This document shows, piece after piece, positions 58,612 to 64,000 of a stretch of 64,000 bases of DNA. Numbering within the stretch: the stretch's first letter is position 1; each line of letters starts with the position of its first letter. The position numbers were made by a program, and so were the translations under genes. The stretch spans positions 310,001 to 374,000 of the forward strand of contig NZ_JALKBE010000002.1 of assembly GCF_023015885.1 (NCBI RefSeq), given 5' to 3'. Origin of the DNA: Aliiroseovarius sp. S1123 (GTDB lineage Bacteria; Pseudomonadota; Alphaproteobacteria; Rhodobacterales; Rhodobacteraceae). The notes beneath the pieces are model-generated. The model had not been told where the DNA came from. It saw only the letters and a program-made list of their open reading frames with translations, and did no database searches.

Positions 58612-58794
58612 GTTGTCCTCGTGCGTCCGCGCGCAAATGTTCCCACAGGATTTTCCCGTGCGGGCTTAGCAAGTTCCTGACATGTATGGAATAGAAGAAC
58701 GGCCCGCCTGAAGATGTCAGTGGGTAATGCAGCTGATAATGATGATGCTTTTCCGTTTCATGGCCATGACGCTATCAGGCTTGCACATGTCTGC

Positions 58795-58817
58795 CAAGCG
58801 GGTTGTCACCCCGCTTG
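58795..58817. other. Hairpin downstream of the second SLAC1 gene
   Basis: CAAGCGGG and CCCGCTTG form an 8-base stem between cysS and the SLAC1 gene, ending 8 bases from the latter's stop. There is no T-tract. The remaining 200 bases between cysS and this gene show nothing else definite. Confidence 0.4.
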
Positions 58818-58824
58818 ACCAAGA

Positions 58825-59823
58825 TCAGGCCTGTGCCGCGTTGGTTTTCACTGCCAGAACGCCCTTGGACCACATCATCACAACCTTATAGGCAATGGGC
58901 GGGATGATCAGCGATGCGGTCACAAGGCTAAGCCCCGCGATGATCCGCAGAGTGTCTGATCCGGTGTGAACGGCAGCAATTTGCATCACAGTCGAAAACG
59001 CCGCCAGCGGGAAGGTAAACGCGCCCCAAAGCGGGCTGAACCCGGCGACGGTTAGCCAACGGGCCCGCAGGACCAGAAAGCTTAGCAAGGCCACGGCCAG
59101 AACGCTCAGACCATAGGCGATCTGGACCTGACCGATCAGGAACGCAATGGTGCCCAACACGCTGGCTGGTGCGAGGTGCATGGCCAGCAGCGGGCGCAGC
59201 GGAGGCGGCACGTCTGCGCGGATGAACTGCGCAAGACTGGCCCCCCAGATGGCCAGCGCGATGGCGAGGCTGATCCAGAACACCACCGACGAATAAGTGT
59301 GAAGACCTAGCGGAAGCGCGGCCAGCGGGCTCAGGATGAAGCCCACGAATATGAGGTGCCAGACCGGCGTGACCGACCTTGCCTCGATCGGGCCAGTGAT
59401 CAGATTGTGCGCCACGCGCATAACCACGATGACATGGGCGGCCAATGCCAGGCCAAAGATCACGGTTGCCAAAGTGGTCGAGAACGGCACGACCGTTGCC
59501 GCCAACAAATAGCCCGACAGCACCATAGCGATGATGCCAGCCCGCCCCGGAAGGATCTTCAGATCCTCACCAAATGTAGCGGACCTTTGCATTAACTTTC
59601 CGACGTAAGCCATGAGACAAAATAGATAAAGTAGCGTAACGGCGCCAAGGATCATGTCTCCGAAAGCGCCTGAAACGCCAAACCCGTCAGTGGCGCGGCG
59701 CCATGCCAGACCCAGCCCGAACAGACCCATGATCGGCGGAAAGATCGCAGGCGGCGTGCGCTGAAACAAGCGCGTCTTCTCGGGAATTGGGGGCGGAGGC
59801 GGGAAATAAGGTTTCTTGCTCAT
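58825..59823 (-). CDS. SLAC1/TehA-family membrane channel (second of two)
   Basis: The 332-aa protein of about ten hydrophobic helices, with a proline-rich N-terminus (YFPPPPPIPEKTRLFQRTPPAIFPPIMGLFGLGLAW), matches SLAC1/TehA channels. It shares the family core GFSPLWGAFTFPLAAFSTVM with the gene at 21429 but differs in length of loops, so the two are diverged paralogues. Transport role unknown. Confidence 0.84.
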   Translation of the reverse strand: MSKKPYFPPPPPIPEKTRLFQRTPPAIFPPIMGLFGLGLAWRRATDGFGVSGAFGDMILGAVTLLYLFCLMAYVGKLMQRSATFGEDLKILPGRAGIIAMVLSGYLLAATVVPFSTTLATVIFGLALAAHVIVVMRVAHNLITGPIEARSVTPVWHLIFVGFILSPLAALPLGLHTYSSVVFWISLAIALAIWGASLAQFIRADVPPPLRPLLAMHLAPASVLGTIAFLIGQVQIAYGLSVLAVALLSFLVLRARWLTVAGFSPLWGAFTFPLAAFSTVMQIAAVHTGSDTLRIIAGLSLVTASLIIPPIAYKVVMMWSKGVLAVKTNAAQA

Positions 59824-59918
59824 GCGGGATCCTTTCGGCTTGCCCTGATGTAACGCGCGCTTGACCGTTGCGAAAGCCCGCCCAAGGCGCGCTATTGTCG
59901 CATCCCGTCACGTCTGTG

Positions 59919-60698
59919 TCAGCCAGTAACCGCCTTGCGCGCGTCCGAGAGAGTCTGATGCACTGCCGCCCGTAGAAGCGAGGCCTCGGACCCGACGCCA
60001 AGGAAGGTCACGCCAAGATCACGGTAATAGGCAAAGTTCGTGCTGTCGTAATGCAGGATGCCAGCCGCCTTCCCCGCCGCGCGGATCTTGGCGACGCCCT
60101 CGGCAATGGCCGCTTTCACGTCCGGGTGGCCGGGGTTGCCGCGATGGCCCATGTCAGCGGACAGGTCAGCCGGACCGATGAACACACAGTCTACGCCCTC
60201 GACAGCGGCAATCTCGTCTAGGTTTTCCATCGCCACGCGGGTTTCGGCCTGTACGATCAGGCAGATCTCGTCGTTGATGTTGGCACCGTAATCCGCAACG
60301 CGCCCCCAGCCCGAGGCCCGCGCCACAGCCGCCCCCATGCCGCGCCGCCCTTCAGGCGCATAGCGGGTGGCGGCCACCAACTGGCGGGCGTGATCAGCGG
60401 TGTCGACCATCGGGACCAAGACACTTTGTGCCCCAAGATCAAGGACTTGCTTGATCACCCAGTCTTCACCGATAGGGACGCGCACGATGGGGTGGCTGTC
60501 ATATCCCGTCATGGCGCGCAGCTGGTTTTGGATCGTCACCGGGTCATAAGGCGCGTGTTCACCATCAATCAGGCACCAATCAAAGCCCGCGGCCGCCGCA
60601 ATCTCGGTCGCCGAGACATCGCCAAGGTTCAGCCACAGGCCGATCTGCATGTCGCCTGCAGCCAGGTTTTTCTTCAACCGATTGGGTGATGCCGGCAT
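59919..60698 (-). CDS. HpcH/HpaI-family class II aldolase
   Basis: The 259-aa TIM-barrel aldolase has GLWLNLGDVSATEIAAAAGFDWCLIDGEHAPYD, QVLDLGAQSVLVPMVDTADHARQLV and VFIGPADLSADMGHRGNP, including the metal-binding E/D of the family. It would cleave 4-hydroxy-2-oxo acids to pyruvate and an aldehyde. ATG at 60698 follows GGAGGG. It is close to the dctBD regulators but not evidently an operon member. Confidence 0.88.
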   Translation of the reverse strand: MPASPNRLKKNLAAGDMQIGLWLNLGDVSATEIAAAAGFDWCLIDGEHAPYDPVTIQNQLRAMTGYDSHPIVRVPIGEDWVIKQVLDLGAQSVLVPMVDTADHARQLVAATRYAPEGRRGMGAAVARASGWGRVADYGANINDEICLIVQAETRVAMENLDEIAAVEGVDCVFIGPADLSADMGHRGNPGHPDVKAAIAEGVAKIRAAGKAAGILHYDSTNFAYYRDLGVTFLGVGSEASLLRAAVHQTLSDARKAVTG

Positions 60699-60772
60699 TG
60701 CGCCCTCCATTGCTTAACATCGCAACAATAAGGCTAGAGCATCCCTGCCCGCGCGGCAAGCCCCTCCGGTCG

Positions 60773-62107
60773 TTAGTTCAGATAGTCAGACCGCTGAAGA
60801 CCGTATTTCGCCATCTTCTCGTTCAAGGTCCGGCGCGGCAGACAGAGCTCTTCCATCACGCCCACGATCGAGCCCTTGTGACGGCGCATAGTGTTGTCTA
60901 TCAGCATCCGCTCGAACGCTTCTACGTATTCTTTCAAGGGCTTACCCTCAGTCGTCATGACCGGCTGCACCTCGTCATGGTCCGACATCAGAAGCGACGA
61001 GATCGTTCCCGAACCGCGACGCGATTGCAGGACGGCACGTTCGGCGATGTTTTCCAGCTGGCGAATATTGCCCGGCCACGGGGCTTGTAAAAGCTGGGCA
61101 GCCTCTTGCGCGCTAACGCCCGGCGCAGCGCAGCCATATTCGTCGGCGAACTGATCGGCAAAGACCGTAAACAGCATTAGAATATCCTCACCGCGCTGAC
61201 GCAGCGGCGGTAGAGTGATCTTCATGGCCGCAAGGCGATAGAACAGGTCGGGACGCAGGCAATCCTCGCAGGTCTTGCCCTGCTCTTGCAGGTTGCAGAT
61301 CGCAACCACACGCGTTTCCGCAGGGCTACCCTGATCGTTCATCCACGCCAGAAGCCGCGCCTGAAGCCCCATCGGCATGCCTTCAATATCTTCCAGCACC
61401 AAAGTACCACCACGGGCCTCTTCGACCAAAGGCAATACCCCGCCTTCGTCGATCGGACCAAAGAAACGACGGGTCAGCTCGTCCTCGTCCACACCCGCGC
61501 ACGAGGTCACGACGAACCGCTTCCCGGCCTTGGCCCCCACCGCGTGCAGCGCGTGGGCCACAAGGGTCTTGCCTGTGCCAGTTTCGCCTTCAATCAACAC
61601 GTGACCGTCCGATTGACCGATATCCAGAATGTCCTCGCGCAGGCGCGACATGATCGGCGAGGCCCCGATCAGTTTCTTCATGATCGTGGTACCATCGCCC
61701 AACTCGCGACGCAGCGCGCGGGCATCCATTGCCATACGGCGCTTATGGGTGGCGCTTTTCACCAGTTTGGTTAATTGGTCCGGGTTGAAGGGCTTTTCCA
61801 GGAAATCATACGCCCCAACGCGCATCGCCTCGACCGCCATCGGCACATCGCCGTGACCGGTGATCATGATGACAGGAAGGCTGCTGTCCTGGCTCATCAG
61901 CTTTTTCAGAAAGCCCATACCATCCAGACCCGGCATGCGAATGTCGGACACAACGATGCCCGGATAATCCTGTCCAATACTCTTCAGGGCCTCTTCGGCC
62001 GAGGGGAATGTGTCGGTCTCAAACCCCGACAGGGACAGCCACTGAGATATGGACTGTCGCATGTCCTGTTCATCATCGACGATTGCGACTTTAATTGCCT
62101 GTGCCAT
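60773..62107 (-). CDS. dctD: DctD-type response regulator without GAFTGA
   Basis: The 444-aa NtrC-family protein has a receiver (acidic pair D11/D12, phospho-acceptor D55 in SDIRMPG), AAA+ domain (Walker A GETGTGKT, Walker B GTLVLEDIEGM) and a C-terminal Fis-like helix-turn-helix. As in the NtrC of this window, the position expected for GAFTGA (between RRFFGPIDEGG and LVEEARGGTLVLEDIE) has no such motif, so sigma-54 contact seems lost. It follows dctB by 29 bases; together they would sense C4-dicarboxylates. No dct transporter genes are in the window. Confidence 0.9.
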   Translation of the reverse strand: MAQAIKVAIVDDEQDMRQSISQWLSLSGFETDTFPSAEEALKSIGQDYPGIVVSDIRMPGLDGMGFLKKLMSQDSSLPVIMITGHGDVPMAVEAMRVGAYDFLEKPFNPDQLTKLVKSATHKRRMAMDARALRRELGDGTTIMKKLIGASPIMSRLREDILDIGQSDGHVLIEGETGTGKTLVAHALHAVGAKAGKRFVVTSCAGVDEDELTRRFFGPIDEGGVLPLVEEARGGTLVLEDIEGMPMGLQARLLAWMNDQGSPAETRVVAICNLQEQGKTCEDCLRPDLFYRLAAMKITLPPLRQRGEDILMLFTVFADQFADEYGCAAPGVSAQEAAQLLQAPWPGNIRQLENIAERAVLQSRRGSGTISSLLMSDHDEVQPVMTTEGKPLKEYVEAFERMLIDNTMRRHKGSIVGVMEELCLPRRTLNEKMAKYGLQRSDYLN

Positions 62108-62136
62108 GGCGCCCTCCTGCGTGCGCTTCTTGTTTG

Positions 62137-63945
62137 CTATTCAGCAGCTTCAATATCGGCGTCTTCTGCTTTTAAGATAGGTAGTTCGACCTCAAATACA
62201 GCCCCTCCGTCCTGACCGTTGCGCGCAATTAAGCGCCCGCCAAGGTCAGAAACGATGCCTGACGAGATCGCCAGCCCCAATCCAACCCCGTCACCCGGGG
62301 CTTTGGTCGTGTAGAAGGGTTCAAATAGACTGTCCAAATCGTCCACGCCGTTTCCGTTGTCCCGCACCGAGATCAAGGCGTAGTCGCCAAGGCTGACAAT
62401 GATGTCGACCTGCGGCAGCTCGACTGATTTGGTCGCGTCCAGTGCGTTGCGCAGCAAATTGATCAGGACTTGTTCCAAGCGCAAGCGATCGCCCATCACC
62501 ATCACCGGATCGCGCGGAATATTGCGCGTGATGCGGACTTCACGGCGCTTCAGCTGGGGTTCCATCATCGACAGCGCCGAGGACACGCAGTCGCGCACAT
62601 CCATCGGCTCGAAAGAATCGCCGCCTTTGCGGGCATAGGATTTCAGCTGACGGGTGATGGCCCCCATGCGCCCAATCAGATCGTCGATCCGCTGGAAACT
62701 GGACAGGGCTTCGTCCGGGCGTTTGCGCTGCAACAGCAGGCGCGCACCGGCCAGATAAGTTTTCATTGCTGCCAAGGGCTGGTTCAGCTCGTGGCTGACC
62801 GCCGCCGACATCTCACCCAGAGCCGCCAGTTTCGAGCTTTGAGCCAATGTCTGCTCGGCCACTTGCAGGTTTTCCTCGGCCCGTTTGCGTTCCGCAATCT
62901 CGCGCTGAAGGGCAAGGTTCAGCTGGCGCAGCTCGGCTGATTCCTGTGCGAACTCTGCGCTGCGCCATTGGGCGCGGCGACTGATCACATAGAAGAGCAG
63001 CGACAGCAGCATGGCGAAGGTCATGATTTCCAGCGACAAAACCGTATTCACCTTCTCGCGCACCGAGGCATATGAGGTGAACGAGGTCATGCGCCAGCCC
63101 TGAAACGGTACGCGTGTTTCATGCCGCATCACCGCTTCGCCCAGATAGAGCACTTCGGCAGGCAGGCCGGACCAATCAATCGCCTGACGGGCGGAGCGGC
63201 GGATCGCTTCGGGCGCGGACACCGTCGCCAGTGCCTCGCCTTCCGGCTTGCCGCGCCAGCGAGATTCGGTCGCGAGGATCACGTTCCCTTCGCTGTCCGT
63301 CACCAAAACCGCGTCCGAGATCCCAGCCCAGCTGTCTTCAAACTTGCGCAGGTCCACGCCGACGACAATCACGCCCAGCAAATTGCCCGCCTGTTCGATC
63401 TTGCGCGAATAGGTGAACGCGTATTGCCCGGCCTCGGTCTGGACGGTCGTGAAAACAGTTTCGTTACTGCGCAGTGCACCGACAAAGTAAGGGTCTGCGC
63501 GATGCTGCGACCCGAGTGTTTCGCGATTTGTCGTGGCAACGGCGCGCCCATCACGGTCGAGAAGAAGCAGCGACGCGGCCTCAATCTCGTCCAGATAGGA
63601 AATCAGACGCGCGGTACTTTGCGAGTAGTCCGAGGTGTTCAGCGCGGAAATCAGCGCGGGATCGCGGGACAGCAGAAGCGGGACGACGGAATTTCTCTGT
63701 AACTCGCTGATCAGGTTGCCGGAATAGAGCGCCACGCGCAGCTCGGCCCGGTTGCGAGTCGTTTCGGTATAGCGCTCGGTCAGAAGCTGGTTCGAAATAT
63801 AGACAACCGCCACGGCCAATGAGATCAAAGCGATCAGCACCAGCCGCCCGCGTATGCTGACCCCGGGCCGCGGTGGCCGCGGGTCAGGCAAGGTGTGTGT
63901 GGTCTCGTCCCCCATAGGGGAAAGATAGGGCGCATCACGCCCCAT
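62137..63945 (-). CDS. dctB: DctB-type membrane histidine kinase for C4-dicarboxylates
   Basis: The 602-aa sensor kinase has two membrane helices (about 34-50 and 305-325) around a double-PDC periplasmic domain (ATTNRETLGSQHRADPYFVGALRS; GVIVVGVDLRKFEDSW), a coiled coil, HisKA with AAVSHELNQPLAAMKTYLAG (H near 386), and HATPase with NLLRNALDA and GVGLGLAIS. This layout is the DctB type. The start is uncertain: ATG at 63945, a GTG one codon earlier, or an ATG at 63915. dctD follows. Confidence 0.88.
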   Translation of the reverse strand: MGRDAPYLSPMGDETTHTLPDPRPPRPGVSIRGRLVLIALISLAVAVVYISNQLLTERYTETTRNRAELRVALYSGNLISELQRNSVVPLLLSRDPALISALNTSDYSQSTARLISYLDEIEAASLLLLDRDGRAVATTNRETLGSQHRADPYFVGALRSNETVFTTVQTEAGQYAFTYSRKIEQAGNLLGVIVVGVDLRKFEDSWAGISDAVLVTDSEGNVILATESRWRGKPEGEALATVSAPEAIRRSARQAIDWSGLPAEVLYLGEAVMRHETRVPFQGWRMTSFTSYASVREKVNTVLSLEIMTFAMLLSLLFYVISRRAQWRSAEFAQESAELRQLNLALQREIAERKRAEENLQVAEQTLAQSSKLAALGEMSAAVSHELNQPLAAMKTYLAGARLLLQRKRPDEALSSFQRIDDLIGRMGAITRQLKSYARKGGDSFEPMDVRDCVSSALSMMEPQLKRREVRITRNIPRDPVMVMGDRLRLEQVLINLLRNALDATKSVELPQVDIIVSLGDYALISVRDNGNGVDDLDSLFEPFYTTKAPGDGVGLGLAISSGIVSDLGGRLIARNGQDGGAVFEVELPILKAEDADIEAAE

Positions 63946-63950
63946 CACAA

Positions 63951-64000
63951 TCAGGCAGCGACGACGCTGTCGACCAACGAGCGGAACATTGCCACCCCGT
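63951..64000 (-). CDS. C-terminal end of an unknown gene (runs off the window)
   Basis: Minus-strand codons give GVAMFRSLVDSVVAA then TGA, in a frame open to the window edge and ending just before dctB. Only 15 residues are visible, so the product cannot be named. Confidence 0.35.
   Translation of the reverse strand, partial: GVAMFRSLVDSVVAA

Noticed and set aside
57310-58680. Plus-strand 456-codon frame antisense to cysS
   Set aside because: cysS has all synthetase motifs; the antisense product has none.
58612-58824. Short frame of 34 codons between cysS and the SLAC1 gene
   Set aside because: No ribosome site, no hydrophobic or conserved pattern, and it overlaps a hairpin.

Overview
The window is a GC-rich (about 60% by eye) chromosomal segment from an alphaproteobacterium, almost certainly Rhodobacterales (Roseobacter/Rhodobacter group). 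The evidence is gene content and order: dusB-ntrB-ntrC-ntrY, a fused ispDF, CckA with a perfect CtrA box in front of it, a GTTC-N7-GTTC SOS box before recA, a DksA with one cysteine, a DUF1127 protein, an IalB-family protein, DUF6356, DUF2927 and an orphan Entner-Doudoroff edd-eda pair. No insertion sequence, phage, integrase, CRISPR array or plasmid function was seen. This looks like core chromosome with small accessory patches.

Layout. 1-8 kb: nitrogen regulation (ntrY partial, ntrC, ntrB, dusB on the minus strand) back to back with ispDF-pgpA-cinA and amtB on the plus strand. 8-12.2 kb: CNNM/CorC-type protein, HerA-like ATPase, a 527-base intergenic region with two tandem intrinsic terminators (candidate small RNAs or attenuator), and an IalB-like secreted protein. 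12.2-17.5 kb: envelope block: L,D-transpeptidase, LpxD, a special acyl carrier protein and a ketoacyl synthase, divergent from a Tat-exported DUF882 protein. 17.5-25.8 kb: glutamine amidotransferases, tRNA-Arg(CCG), rplM-rpsI, a MocR regulator divergent from DUF1127 with twin operators, SLAC1 channel, thioesterase, enoyl-CoA hydratase, Lrp and SMR. 25.8-37.3 kb: typA, alaS, recA, cckA, rsmB and guaB. 37.5-41.3 kb: a frameshifted AruH-like aminotransferase, a PEP-mutase-family enzyme, an FAD hydroxylase and dksA. 41.5-48.3 kb: MoxR / DUF2927 lipoprotein / 53-aa membrane peptide / CoxE-VWA, then DedA and M48 membrane proteins. 48.3-54.7 kb: PIN protein, RlmI-like methyltransferase, edd-eda with a LacI-type operator, methyltransferase, LysR regulator. 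54.7-64 kb: NDUFAF6-like protein, cimA, cysS (mosaic composition), a second SLAC1 protein, HpcH aldolase, and dctB-dctD.

Three things stand out. Both NtrC-family activators (NtrC and DctD) lack the GAFTGA loop needed to contact sigma-54. Several compact regulatory sites can be read directly: CtrA box, SOS box, LacI-type operator, MocR twin palindromes, and a hairpin that hides the lpxD ribosome binding site. The MoxR-CoxE neighbourhood and the lpxD-acp-KAS block are the best candidates for under-described multi-gene systems. No wholly novel system could be demonstrated from sequence alone.
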